The notes: generated by a model from the sequence alone, not told the origin. DNA of 64,000 nt from Ctena decussata (GCA_963989385.1 OZ022508.1:56583087-56647086), one strand, 5' to 3'. Positions 11,001 through 26,000 are shown, counted from the stretch's first letter. Made by a program: numbers and translations.

Positions 11001-14000
11001 ACAGATGGTAAGTTACTAACTCTCCATGGAAATATCTGCTGTCAGTTTGTTTGTCTGGGCTGCTACTTGCAGATGTGGGACATAGTTATTACTGTGCAGG
11101 CAGTGTCAGCAGCATAAACACTATCTAATTACATGTATTATTAGCTCACCTGAGCCGAAGGCTCACAGGTGAGCTTATAGTATAGGCAGGCATCCGTCGT
11201 CCGTCGTCCGTCAACATTTTCAAACGACATCTCCTCTGAAACTACAAGGCCCATTGTAACTTAATTTCATATATAGCATCTATAGGCAGGGGGAACCAAT
11301 AATACTGTTTTTTATCCAAATTGCTTCGGAACTTTGGTTGCTATGGCAACTTAAAGTTGCCATTGACTTGTATGGGAAAAATTGAAAATTTGCATTTATT
11401 GCTATGTCACTGCAGATATTTTGACAAAACTTTTACAGAAATGTTCCTTGAGTAGTCCTCCATCAACCACATGAAATTTTTGTCAATTGCACAATTTGGC
11501 TGGTTGCCATGGCAACCGAATGGTTAAAAATAGAAAAAATATTCAAAAATCATCTCCTCAGAAACTATGCAACCAATAAAGCTCAAACTTCACAGAAAGG
11601 ATCTTGGCACTGCCCTCTACAAAAGTACTGTTTTTCTTGGCAATTGCTCTAGCAGTTTGGTTGCTATTGGAACTTAAAGTTGCCATTGACTTATAATGGC
11701 AAAATTGAAAATTTGCATTTATTGCTATGTCACTGCAGATATTTTGACAAAACTTTTACAGAAATGTTCCTTGAATAGTCCTCCATCAACCACATGAAAT
11801 TTTTGTCAATTGCACAATTTGGCTGGTTGCCATGGCAACGGAATGGTTAAAAATAGAAAAAATATTCAAAAATCATCTCCTCAGAAACTATGCAACCAAT
11901 TAAGCTAAGACTTCACAGAAAGAATCTTGGCCCTGCCCTCTATAAAAGTACTGTTTTTCTTGGCAATTGCTCTAGCAGTTTGGTTGCTATGGGAACTTAA
12001 AGTTGCCATTGACTTATAATGGCAAAATTGAAAATTTGCATTTATTTCTATGTCACTGCAGATATTTTGACAAAACTTTTACAGAAATGTTCCTTGAGTA
12101 GTCCTCCATCAACCACATGAATTTTTTGTCAATTGCACAATTTGGCTGGTTGCCATGGCAACCGAATGGTTAAAAATAGAAAAAATATTCAAAAAACATC
12201 TCCTCAGAAACTATGCAACCAATAAAGCTCAGACTTCACAGAAAGGATCTTGGCACTGCCCTATATAAAAGTACCGGTTTTCTTGGCAATTGCTCTAGCA
12301 GTTTGGTTGCTATGGGAACTTAAAGTTGCTATGACTTATAATGGCAAAATAGAAAATTTGCATTTATTGCTATGCCACTTCAGATATTTTGACAAAACTT
12401 TTATAGAAATGTACCTGGAGTAGTCTTTAACCAGCCTTGTTAAATTTATGCAAATTGGGCAATTTTTCTGGTTGCAATTGCAACCGAATAGTTAAAAAAG
12501 GAAAAATATTAAATAATCATCTTTGCATAAACTGTGTGGCCAATAAAGCTCAAACTTTACAGATAGAATCTTAGTACTAGCCTCTATAGAATTACTATTT
12601 TTCATGGCAATTACTCCAGCAGTTTGGTTGCTATGGCAACTAAGAGTTTCCATTGACTTATAATGGGGAAAATGGAAATTGGCAATTTTTGCTGTCTCAC
12701 GGCTTTTATTTAGATTTTCTTTCTACAGAACTGTTTCTTGAATAGTCCTCTATATTTCATATGAATTTTCTCCAAATCGCTGAATTTGATTGGTTGCCAT
12801 GGCAAAATATAGGGTAAATTTTCGAAAAAAGAAAGAAAAAATGAAAAAATCTTCTGCTCAGAAGCCATATGGGGGATGAAGCTGATATTGTGCAAACATG
12901 TTGATGACAGAAGCCTCTACATGAATTTTGTCTTTTCTTCCAACCCAATAAGAACTTTGGTTGCTATGTCAACTTATAGTTTCCATTGACTTATAATGGG
13001 GAAAGTGAAGCCATGAGGAGGATGAAGCTGATACTTTGCATACATATTAATAACCGTAGCCTCTACCTAAAGTATATTTCATATTATCATTGCCCATGTG
13101 AACTGGTTGCTATGGCAACTTAAAGTTTCCATAGACTTACAATGGGGAAAGTGGACATTTGGTATTTATTTCTGTGTTACGGCAGATATTTTGACAAAAG
13201 CTTTACAGAAATGTTCCTAGAGTAGTCCTCTATCAGCTATAAGAATTTTGCCCAAAGACCTGATTTTGATTGGTTACCGTTGCAATTGAAGGGCCAAATT
13301 TTCAATTTTTTCATTTTTTTTTTTTTTCATTTTTGCCAAAGATCTTCTTCTCAGAAGCCATTAAGGGAGGATAAAGCTTATTTTTTGCATAAATGTTTGT
13401 GATATTATCATCTACATAAATGGTGTGTTTTATTGCTGCTGTGCATGTTGTTTTGTTGCTGTGGCAACTTAGTTTTTCCAACATAACCTCAGTGCTCAGG
13501 TGAGCGATATAGGGCCATTGGCCCTCTGGTTTTTTGTGTGACAATGTGTTGACATGCTAGACACCACCTTCCGTGAAATTTTTGTTTCCTTAGAACAAAG
13601 CAGATTTTTTGCATTGAGGACCAAGAGATCAAGATTTCTTCAGATGTTTTGAACCAGAGGAAATCAGCATAAAATTGGCACCTGATGACCTGATAATTTT
13701 ATATGTTATAATTTCGCCCCACTGCATGTACCTTATTTATCTTATTAAACGCCCTGGGCCATTGCATTTTATGAAAGGGGGCATCAGTTCGGGTCTAAAG
13801 AAAAGGAATCAGCTACTGCCAAAATAGATGTAATGAACGCTATTTATATGAAAGGTTATACTTTCAGAGGAAGTTATTCTAATATTTTCCTTGTCAGTAG
13901 CGGTCTGCTCTTTAAGGAAAGAATTTTCTTTTCTGGGAGCAAATTCTTCCTTTGAAGAGTTGGCATTTTCATATTTATCAGCAAAGAAAATTTCATGTTC

Positions 14001-17000
14001 AGCTGAGTTGAGCACGAAAAAAGTTTTATAACCTCGGGGCCTGGTTCACTCACTCACTCATTTCTTGTATAATGAATCACCATGACATTTTCTACTTACA
14101 GACACGTTTAGGCTGTACTTTGTTGGTGACAGCTCAGGATCCACCAATGAGAGTGTGGGCCTACTAGATACTGGTATTGCATGGATGTCAGACAAATCTG
14201 TTAAATTCAACAACCCAGGCTGTAAGTACATGTACTGCGTATATACCATTTTTAAGGGGTGTGGATACAGTATTCCACTATTTTTTTCCACCAATTTTTA
14301 CAGAGGCAAACTTTTTGTTTTCCTGTTAGCGTATCTGGAGGTCATAGCCCTTCTTAGATGGGGTCTACTATTGAAGGAAAGAATTTGCTCCTCTAGGAGC
14401 AAATTCTTTCCTTTAGGAAGAAGGGAGAAAAAAAGGAAAATTACAGAGTTGCTTCCCCTAGAGTGTAACCATTCCTCTTAAGATACTATAACGACTCTAA
14501 ATATTGGTACAGAAGTGCTTCAGTAAACAATGTACAGACCCAGATTAGGCTGCCCTTTTTGGATCATACTGAAAAGGGCCGGCACTGTTTGTCATTTTAC
14601 GAGCAGTATTTTTGTCGCACCTGCTTTATAGGTGCTATATAGGCGTCCGGTTTTCCGTCCGTCATTCTGTCCATCCGCTCACATTTACGTCAACTCTGGC
14701 GTTAAAAGTTGTACACTTAATTTCTCCAAAACCACTGCAGCCATGGTTCTGAAATTTCATATGGAGCATGATCAGACTACACCGCTTCAGATTCAGCATG
14801 GTCGAGAATTCAAGATGGCCGCTGTTACTTAAAGTAGCAAAACAACATAATTAAGATTTTCTCTAGAACCATTAGCTATATTTGGCTGAAACTTTGTATG
14901 GAACATCAACAGGACCTTCTTCTAGAAAATTATGAAAGTGAAAAAATCTGTAGCAGAATTAGGTCACGGTGACCTACTTTTGGTTTAGGAGTCTGAAATT
15001 TGCTTGAATGCTGATAAATTGATAAACACTGAGTGGATGTTGCTTAGTTTTAATCAGAATGATTCTTGAAAGGAGTTTTATTTATTTTTTTTTTCACATT
15101 TATGGGAATGTACCATCCAAGATGGCTGCCACTGTCATTACTAAAAATAGCAAAAACATGAAAATGACGTATTTCAGGAACCCCTGAATGGATTTAGACC
15201 AATTTTGTGTCAGAATGATCCTTGCATGTAGCTTTTTTGGTTTTTGGCAAATTGGCCATCCAAGATGGCTGCCATCTGCTGTTTAATACTGAAAATAGCA
15301 CAACATGAAAATAGCAATACCTCAAGAACCATTGGGCGGATTTTGACAAAATTTGTGTAAGAATAATGCCTGAAACTATTTCGTTTTCTTTTAATTTTCA
15401 ATTTTTACTTTCACTTTCTTCTCAACATGATCTCTGCTACTGTGGAAACACAATGCAGGTGCGACATAGCATTCCGCGGAATTCTTCTTATACATTACCG
15501 GGCGGTAGAATCATTTCGTTGAAATTTTAAGACAACAGCAGTTGGTGAAGGTATTTCAGAATTTAAAATAACTGCTTTAAGAGGAGTACTGTAAAAGTGA
15601 AGCATTTTGGATCACAGGGTATCAATTTTCCTTACCTGTAGTGCTGACCAAGCCAATCAGTTACTATACCCAGAAGTGGCTGTTGATCAAGATGACTGAC
15701 AGCAATTAGATTTTAGTGACCCAGATCTCATTTTCAAGGTCACAGGATGTCAAAAACATTGAAAAATGGCTTGTCTGCACCATATGGCCGGAAGAGATTG
15801 ATGGCTTATGACCAAACATAGACAAGTGTTTAAAAGGAAGGTGGAAAAGAACTTATCAAATTTTGGTGATCTTGATCCTATTTTCAAGGTCACAGTAGGT
15901 CTTAATTTGGCAACATTTAGGGAAAATGATACTGCTGGGAAAGGGCAGGTTGGAGGACATCTGTTTTTATCAAAAAAACATTTCTAGTTTGCAATCTTAG
16001 CATATTGGTTCTGAATTGGTTATTGCTTTGTTATTTTTCAGGATATTGTTGTCTTGCATAAATTTGTTATAAAGTAAACATGTACAGTAGACCCTCTTTA
16101 CAAAGACGGCATTTGTTTCCAAACATTTTGATGTTAAATTGAATTCGCTGTTTTAAAGAATACATATTTTCAGCAATAAATATGTTCCCTGCAAATTACA
16201 TGACATCATAAAGAATTTGCTGTTGAAATGAGTGCTGTTATAAAAAGGGTGTTCAGCTCTGTGTGCATACAAGATTCATATAAAAATATTTATACCCCTA
16301 GCATACAAAATATGGCGAGGGGTATATAGCATTCATCCTGATGTCCGTTTGTCTGTCTGTCCTTCCGTCCACGAGTTAACATTTGGGTTAAAGTGTTTCA
16401 TTAAAGTTTTTGGGGTCTTGTATTATCAAAAGGTTTCGTTAGTTTGGGTTTATATTTGGCATAGTGATAGATAATGGTCCAAAGTTTTATTCTGTACCAC
16501 CCGACCCATGCATGTCATCACCCATGCTGGTCACATACTTATACAGTTGTATCAATGTTATGTTTTAGAAATCTTTCATTGGAACTTTTGATATATTCTA
16601 GGTTAACTGTTAGCTTGCTGCATATTATTTGACTTTCTCTGTATGCTGCTTACCAAGGACATGGTCACAGACTTTAAATTTGTATTTTATGTGTTAAATT
16701 TTTGCGTTTAAAGTTAAGTTTTATTAGGCGGTGGCACTGGCCGGGGGTGTATGTGAGCCCGTGCTCACTTGCTCTAGTTTAGTTACTCTTAGACATGGTA
16801 GTTGACTCTTTTTTCTGAGGAAAAAATCTTCATATCTGGAGTCTTTTAAATTGAATATGGAAAAACAAGATGTGAAAATATTTCAGCTTGGAGTGACTAC
16901 ACCAACCCACCTAATTGGAATAACAAGTTTGCTCAGAATCTCAGCACCAATTTGGATAACAACGGCTATAAGAATGAGGACCTTATTGTGTGGATGAGGA

Positions 17001-20000
17001 CCGCTGCTCTACCAACATTCCGTAAATTACACAGGAGGATACAACACCAGGGTACATTTGAAAACGGGCTACCAAAAGGCTCTTATGATGTCTACATTGA
17101 CTATGGTAGGTTGTTTGAAATTTTATTACATGTATGCAGTTGTTACGTACAATATATGACTATCACATAATTACACACCATTTATTTGTAATGTAATATA
17201 ATGAGTATTTTTCAAAACGAATAAAAAGAAAAATATAAATTTGAAACAATTTATCCTCCCATGACTTGTTGTTTTGCTATTATGATGTATTTCCATATTC
17301 AAACACAACCTTTTAACATGTTGTTTGCAGTCATATTATGGACAAAAACTACACAGCAAGCCCTCAAACATGCACATACACAAGCAGATGTTACCTATAC
17401 TACAATGATAGCATGAGAACAACACAAAGATAACTAATTTTTTCGAGGCACAGCCTTGAATGATTTCGATATTGTTCCACATTTCAGAAGATTTCATTGG
17501 TCAAATAACACACGTATGTCAAAATTTAGCCAATAATATCAAAGGTCAATGAATGTTTTATATTCGTTTTTCCTGTCGTACTGCACTGTGAATATTAGCA
17601 CTCTGTCCTATATTAATTCAAAATGTTTCTCTAGTTTGTAATTTTATAAGTAGAAATGTTATCGAAAAGAGACACAGATATTCAAAACTTTCTTTTCTTT
17701 TGTCGTAGATTTACTTTCGATTTCTACTTTCGGTTTAATACACACAAACAGTGCAACTTTTTGATAACTATTTTGAAATCAGGTCAGTTTCAAGATTGAC
17801 CACGGTCCATTTTGGAATTCCAAATTGGACAGCTCTATTTTGAGGTGGGTGGTTAAAAAAAAAATGAGTCAAAAGTGTGACATTGTGGGTCTGTCCACTC
17901 TCCCTGATATTATATAAAGTAAAAAGATACAAAACTGCTGAACTAGCATTCATAGAATAGCCAGATGATTTCTACACAAGGAGATCTAAATTTTTATCAA
18001 TTTGGTCTGGTAGCTCAAGAGTTATGACCCAAAAGGTGTGAAAAAAGCAGGAGAAGAACCAAATAAGCGCATGCTTCCGTTCTAATCCTATCTATTCTGC
18101 GTATTAGATCTATGTACACTTGAGATTTGTTGAAATAAATATGTTTAAACTAAAAAACACACATTTTATTTGTTCTGATGCATATTATTCATAGGTCTTT
18201 GAAAGGAAATTGCTGATTGTGGTATTTAAACAATTATATCAATATGAGGGGTAAAAAATTATGGTCAACTTTTTCTTACTTCTATTTGTTGCAGAAATTT
18301 TACAAATTTAGTCAGATTTGTTACACTCGGGACATTTTTGCACCAAACCTTATTCAAATGCATACCATGCATGAAAAAACAATACATCGATCTGAAGGCC
18401 CAATAATGTTACTGTTAATTAAATGATAAAACATATATATTTAAAAACAGTCATTTTAATCATGCAAAGAGGTAAATATACAATTTTAGTAAAAATGTCA
18501 CACTTTTTGCGTTACACTTGGGACAAAATTGACCCTTTTTTTGGGCCACCATTTTGTAAGTATTGAAGCTATGAAAGTGAAACTTTGCACCACTTTTAAG
18601 ATCATTGCAATGCATACTCTGACAATAAACAAAGTGAACAAAAAGCTTTCTATTATCAGATATCTCAAGGAAATGAAAAAGACTCATTCTTTTTAAAATC
18701 ACCCGGGTCGCTACCCAGTGTCAAAATTACAGTTGTGGGTGCCTACCGACATAGCTTTCTTATTCATGGAAGTTATTGTCAAATCTTCACCCAGAGACTT
18801 ATAACAAAACACATTTCCATTTAATCTGTGCCGATTATCTTTTTTTAAAGATTTTTCTTGTTTATTAACTCTTTTGGCACCAAGTATATATAGAACTGCA
18901 CTTTTAAAGATTTTTCTTGTTTATTAACTCTTTTGGCACCAAGTATATATAGAACTGCACTTTCCAGCGCCAAATTTATTTTACAAGATTGGGCATTATT
19001 GGTCAATAAAACCCCTTTTGTTAAAGAAAATCAAATTCCGTTTTTGTTTTTTTTTACTGAATAAAATGTTTGTTTGCCAGAATCTGGTCGTAGACTTTGA
19101 ATTATTTTCCTTGGTAAGTCGTAAAATGGAGCTATTTAATGGGACTGTGCTGGTCGCATTAAAGTGACAATGGCGCTTTGCCTAGCATTTGCATCTTGGG
19201 GACAATGGCGTCTAAATAGTTAAATGATATGACCCATATTTGGCTTTGCCTGACAGTGACTGCCCTATACAGGTCTGTTTAGCAACACTGTAATACTATG
19301 TTTCTGTGGAGAATAAGTGGATACTTTATCAGAATTACCAAACGCTTTTTTGTGACGAATTCTGTTTTCAATTTCAGCTTACCCTGTCACGAAATTTGAA
19401 GGAACCAAAAGTATAATACTGACAACAACATCCTGGCTAGGAGGCAAGAACCCATTCCTGGGTATAGCATATCTTGTAGTGGGGTGTATCTGTATAGTCC
19501 TGGGAGCTGTGTTCCTCATTATTCACCTCAAGTGGGGCAGAAAGTAAGTAAATGAGCTGCGACATGACAAAACAAACTATGTGGCATGTGCGCCCAGCGA
19601 AGACTCGGATCAGCCTGGGCATCCACCCAGTCTGATTAGAGTCTTTGCTGTCGACATAGAGGTAGCTTAGTCCCTTAGGTACACTGTAAGTGCACAATGA
19701 AGACTGATCAGACTACACATATGCCCAGGCTGACCTGAGTCTTTGCTGGGTGCACATGGCACTTTGTTGGTTTTGTCATGTCAGTGCTCAAATATACAAC
19801 AAACAAGCCATTGTATGAAAAGGTATATGTAAGTGGTGTTGACTTCTTTACAGTGCAGTTTTAATTTTATAGTCCAGTGGTATCATGGAATTTGTTAAGA
19901 GGCAATTTGAAAATAGATTTCTACTAAAGCTCATGCTATGGGACATGACCAGTGCAGCGTAGTTTGTTTCTGGTCATGAACAGACTCAGTGAACAGAGTC

Positions 20001-23000
20001 TACTATTTTCCTCTCTTTAGCATAGTTCTTGCTTCCAAAGATTCTCATGTTTCAGAATTGTTCCATTATAATTACAATGTTGTCCATCTAATTAGATTCA
20101 TAAATAAGGATACAACATTAGTACTAAAAAGAAAACTACTCAATGAGGTTGCTAATAAAAGGTACAGTAAAGTCACACTTAAATTGGCTAGAGCCCAGAT
20201 GCTAAAACGTAAGCATAACAAAGTCATTACTCATTAGTCAAGGATTTGTTTAGTCATAGAATCATGAGCCGTGACACAACAAAACCAACAAAGTGGTTGT
20301 GCGCCCAGCGCAGACTCAGATCAGCCTGGGCATCTTTGGTAGCTTAGACTCTTAGCTATCTTTTAAGCCCTTAGTGAAGCGTCTCAGGATGACCTGAGTC
20401 TGCACAGGGCGCATGACCACTTTGTTGATTTTATCGTGTTGTGGCTCTCATATTCTTATACACTGCTGAAGCTCCTCACACTTTTTCGACAAAATATGGC
20501 AGAGTTTGTGCATTGACATATTTGAAAACATAACAGCTTGTTAAATAATGACATGGTTTATAGTTTCGAACAACTGGGCCTCTGGTGTTCAAGCATATCT
20601 AAGGTTGCGGTGTTCAAGCTTATCTAAGGTTGCAGTGGCTAATTTAGTTAATATCAGAGAAAAAGTAATTTGTTAAAATAACTGATCTTTACTTTACATC
20701 ATAAATATGGTACAACCTAATCAAGTTTCATCTTGAACGTCAGAAAAACAAATATGACAGAACTGTGTTCCTGTTAACAGTTTGACATATTTTATACATT
20801 TGAGTAGGAAGCATGGCCGATGGGAGTGAGTATGTCCTCTTATTGTCTCAATGGAATCACCTTGTTGAGGAGTTCTGTTGAGGTTCATGGATCCATGCTT
20901 TTTTCCAAGAAGCTCAGAATGTTGGCTCAATCGGAGCTCTGCTTAGCAGTGTATCAAAACAAATTTGAGCCAGGACACAACTAAAGGCAACAAAGTGGCT
21001 TGTGCACCCAGGGAAGACTCAGATCAGCCTGGGCATCCGCCCAGTCTGATCAGAGTCTTCACTGTCCCCATTGAGCTTGCTTAGACCCTTATCTACCCTT
21101 TAAGCACAAAGAGAAGACTCAACTTAGACTGGACCAATGCTAAGGCTGATCTGAGTATGTGCTTGGGGCACTTGCCACTTTGTTGGTTTTCTTGTGTCAC
21201 ACTCATTTATCTTGCATACCAGACAAGGATTTCCACTGTTTAAAATGGGGCTGGAAAATCTTATCCTTTACCTCCTTATCAGTCCTAAGGCTGCTTAAAA
21301 GGAAAAAAAAAAAAAAGAAAAGAAAAATGTCACTTGTACTCAATGCATTGGTTGTATAAGAAATCAGGTATCTGTGTCATCAAATGACAAGGGTTGTACA
21401 GATAATCAAATCGAAGAGATGGCAAATTTACACAATGAACTAATATGAGCCCCGACACGACAAAACGAACAAAGTTGTAGTGCACCCAGCACAGATTCAG
21501 ATCAGCCTGTGCATCTGCCCAGTCTGATCAGTCTCCGCTGTCCGCATGGAGGTAGCTTAGACTCTTAGCTACCCTTAAGCGCTTAGCTAAGAGTCTGATC
21601 AGACAGGATGGGTGCCCAGGCTGATCCGAGTCTGCACTTTGGGCACAACCACTTTGTTAGTTTTGCGGCACATATAGGTCACTAATAGGGTTGGCTTCTT
21701 TCAAAACTACATAGAAACCCGGCAAACACTAAAATAATACAGTTTAACAAGTTTAGTGTTAAAAATCAAACATTATAAAACAAGAACTGTGCAAGAAAAA
21801 GTTATTTTTGTGGGGGTGAGGTAAAGATAGTAAAATCGGGTTCTAAGGATCTCTGTTGGACATTACTCTGCAAGCCTCATGATGCCAAACACACAGTATC
21901 TGAACTACATGTACAATCTCTTCCGGTTTTCATAGCGTTGAATCGAGAGTACAAACGTTTGCTTATAACCAGTAGTCGGAAATCAGTATGTTTTGAGATT
22001 TTATCCGGAATCTGCTGCGTCATTTATAGCTATTCAGCTTCGAAAATGTAAAGAGGTAAGTTTAATATAATTTGCTCTTCGGTCTTTTACTTTATTACCC
22101 TTTACAATGTCGTGTATGGGTGGGTAGTAATTGGTACAGTTTTCAAATCGCCCTTGGCATGATTCTTAAACCATTTTGAGCATTTTCTTACATGTTTTAT
22201 AAAAAATCTTTAGAATAAACGGAAGGCGTTATCAATCTACAGTTTATTAGTTTTGATAAAAGAATGATAGCTAAGTTTTGCACGACACATTCTTGTGTTA
22301 AATTAAGCTGTTCTGAAAAAAAATATCTGCGACGGCAAGGAGTTTTTCATTGTACAGGGCAATAAAGTAAAAGACCGAAGAGAAAATTATATTAAACTTA
22401 CCCCTTTACATTTTCGAAGCTGAATAACTATAAATGACGCAGTAGTTTCCGGATAAAAACTCAAAATATAATGATTTCCGGCTACTGGTTATAAGCGAAT
22501 TCTGTACTCTTGATTCAACGCTATGAAAACCGGAAGAGATGGTACAGTGCGTTCGGATACTGTGAAACAGAAACAAATTTTTCTAGTCATTCTCATGAAA
22601 ATTACCCATACCACCCATGGTGAAAGTAAATTTGTTACAGCTCAGCTGTTTCTGTAACACGTTTCTTGTTCATTTGTCAAATCAGCCAGTGAATTATAAC
22701 CCTGTTGGTAACAAGCCAGACAGAGCAGTCCATGAACAGACTGCTCCTTAGGAGCAGTCTGATCTTGGCCTCCACTGTTCTGCTGAGGCATTTTTGTCTA
22801 AATATTTTGGGTTGCTACTGTATACAGAGCTCTAGATAAGAGGGAGTATTTAGGGATAATTTTTGTTAATTCTCCATAAAAACATATGTTGTGACCCCTC
22901 ATCTGAACCGTCTCGACGAGACGGTTTAGATGAGGGGTCACAACATATGGTTTCGATGGGAAATAAGAAAAATTATCCTTAATTATCATCAAATACTCCC

Positions 23001-26000
23001 TCTTATCTAGAGCTCTGGTATATATATATGAAATGTATTTTTAGATGGGAAACAGCTGGTTTATAGAAAATAATCATTTTCATACTGTAAGTGTTTCTGC
23101 ACGCAAAACTGATACTGTTAATAAAACTAAGCTTGCATTATTAGCAAAATATAAATTTAGAAAGCTTGCATTGTTTATCCAGGCTTTTACTAAGCATTGA
23201 AGTTAAATACTTGCCATCCAAGATATCTGAAAGCTTCAGCTCTGCTGAATAATTAGTGCTCCCAAGTCCCAACCTCAGATTACATGGTTGGACGTTCAAG
23301 TCTCATGGGAGACTAGATCTGACCAAGATATTTCTAGTGAATCTGCACATGTTTGCTTAACATGAATGTAATAAGTTGTCATTCACTAGCTTTTGGTGAA
23401 GTTTCAAAAACTTTGAGCGGAAGGTTTCTGTTTTGACAGTGCCTTAAATACAAGAGGGCTGGCATATTTTTAAAGTAACGTTTAAAATCTGTTTGCCTTC
23501 CATTACTTTGAAAAATCATTCTACAAGATTTTTAATGGTTCTTGTTGTAGTGCATGCAAATATGATGATTTGTCAATGGTTTGATGGAAATGCAAAATAT
23601 TTTGGCATCTGGTGGCTTTACTGTAAGCCCTTAACTTTTGCAACCCTGAAATTTAGAGACCCATATCCTACTTTTGTGTTTGTTGGGAACATGGTGAACA
23701 AATCCAAACAATGTTTACACACAAACAAACATTGACATCTTACACAATTTCCATCAGAAAGAGTTAAAAGATCTCCACTCCTGTGCACACAGAGTATGTG
23801 ACTCCAGTTGTGCACTATCTTGCAGAAACTCTCAAAATAGACACTTCCTGAAAGTTAGAATTTTGCTTTTTATTCTGAAATGGAATAAATTTATGTTTGC
23901 ATGTATCATGAATTACAGGGATGCTATAGGACATGTATTTGCAAAAAAAAACAATTGCAAAATGTTTGACTCTGTTAAAATTATGGTTGGTCAAAGAGTT
24001 ATACAGTGCACTCATGGGGGTAACTGTAAAAGGTTAAGTGTCACTCAATTGATATCAAAGATAAATCCCCAAAATTTGATGATTGTTGCTCTGTAGAATG
24101 GCTGTTTATAATCAATAACTCAAATCCACTCTAAAGGTTTCAAAACATGGTGAGGCCTAGAACTTTTGATCGCCCCTCTTAAACAGAATGGCACAAGGAG
24201 CTGTACTTAATATTTTTTCCAGACTAAGGCCTGATTTCACGTCCCCTTAAAACACATACTAACCTTTAGTTATCAAATATTTTACCTTTACCTCAGTGCA
24301 ACTCTAGTCATTGATTAGTGCTTAAAACATGTTTTTAGGCAACATGAAATTGGGCCTTAATGAGAGAGTGAGGTACCCCAGAAATCTGACACCTTGTAAC
24401 TCATGATCACTCGTGCAGAAGATCACTGCTGCTTAGTATTTGATAAAGTTATATTAGTGAACACAATACTAGCTTCTCCTAAAGCTTAACACTTCTTCAC
24501 TATTAAATGACCTTTTATTTTCCTGTAAAAAAAGTGGCTAAAGTTACAACTTCATTGGCTTTGAGTTTGGACCACCAAAATTTCTCATATATGGCTCAGA
24601 TTTTTTTCAAAATGCCATTTTTAGGACTTCTGAATAATTCGAAATGCCTCTGGGGCATTTAGTAGAAGAAATAAAGTGTATGATTTCAGGAGAATTACCA
24701 TAAAATTTCTAAATATTGGGACACCAAAAATAATTACCATAATTGTCCTAAAAATTGGAATGGTTTGGTTTTACAGTGCAGTAATGTGTCCAAAATATGC
24801 AAATGGAATGGCAAATAGTGAAAACCCTGATCAGACTGCTCCTTGAGCAGCAGTCTGATCTGGGTTTGCACTATTTGCTCAGACCTTACTGTCCCAATAA
24901 TAGATATTATAGAGTTTTTTTCGGTAACACAATTGAACTAGTTCCTGCCTTAACTGTTGTGTTTATCTTAAGTTTCATTCATATAAATACAATGTACCTT
25001 GCAGCACTCCCAACTGCTCAGATTGCTTAATACCAAGAGTTGCTGAGTCAGGGTCAGAGTCAACAGAATTATCAGACTCACCAGATTTAACGTCTTCAGA
25101 ATATGTAGATAGTTATGAGTTATAATGTTTTGAAAAAGGTTATTTTGTATTACACACTTACCCTAGGGAGGCTGACTTTAATTAGGGGCCCACTCTGTTT
25201 ATTCTGTGAGTGAATATAAATAAAACTGTAGAAAAAAATCTTACATACCCATAATGTGTGTAAGTATTGGGACACCCAAAATATTTGATTTTCCATTTGT
25301 TCCAAATGGAAAATTAATTATTTTAGGTGTCCCAAAATTTAGGCACATTACAGTATATTGTCCTTGGGACTTTGAAATTATTGGAGTTGATTGTGTTTGT
25401 CTGTGTATACATAGTAAGAGCAGACAATTTATATTTCCTATGCTCTTAGTGAGCTTCTGTAGGTTCATATATACATGTACTCACATCATTGCTGTCCTCC
25501 CCAGGGTAATACGATTTTATGGAATAGCCTTTAAGTTCTGTTGGCAGTTTAGAACATCATTTGGATATTTGTTGCAGAGTCAGATGGAAAAAAAAATAAT
25601 TGCTTAGAAATGAGCAGAAATTACTAAAAGCTAGGCAACACAATAATGCAATGTAATGATGTTCTTTCCTGTTTTAACCTTTAAACTGCCAAAAAAGCAG
25701 ACAAAAAAATTTACTTGTGCAAAATTAAAAAAAAAAAGAAAAAAAAAATAACATTCCATCCAAGCAATATCATACTGAGAATTCAAAAGAGTAGAGGGCA
25801 AACAGTATAGATCTGGATGAGGTGGCTCATTATGAGCCACCTCATCTGGATCCTTGCTGTTTGCAAATCAGCTATTATTATCTGTATTACGTTAAGGGTA
25901 AAACTTTTAGTTAGTTATTTTCAGTTCTGTTTATTGCCTGTGTTGTCTTTCCTTTCCGAATGTTTTCTTGTAACAGTGATTTTATTGGTTTATTTCTACA

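Noticed and set aside
25255..25607. 117-codon frame starting in a palindromic MITE
   Set aside because: The MITE-derived first third repeats on the opposite strand; no domain or splice support.
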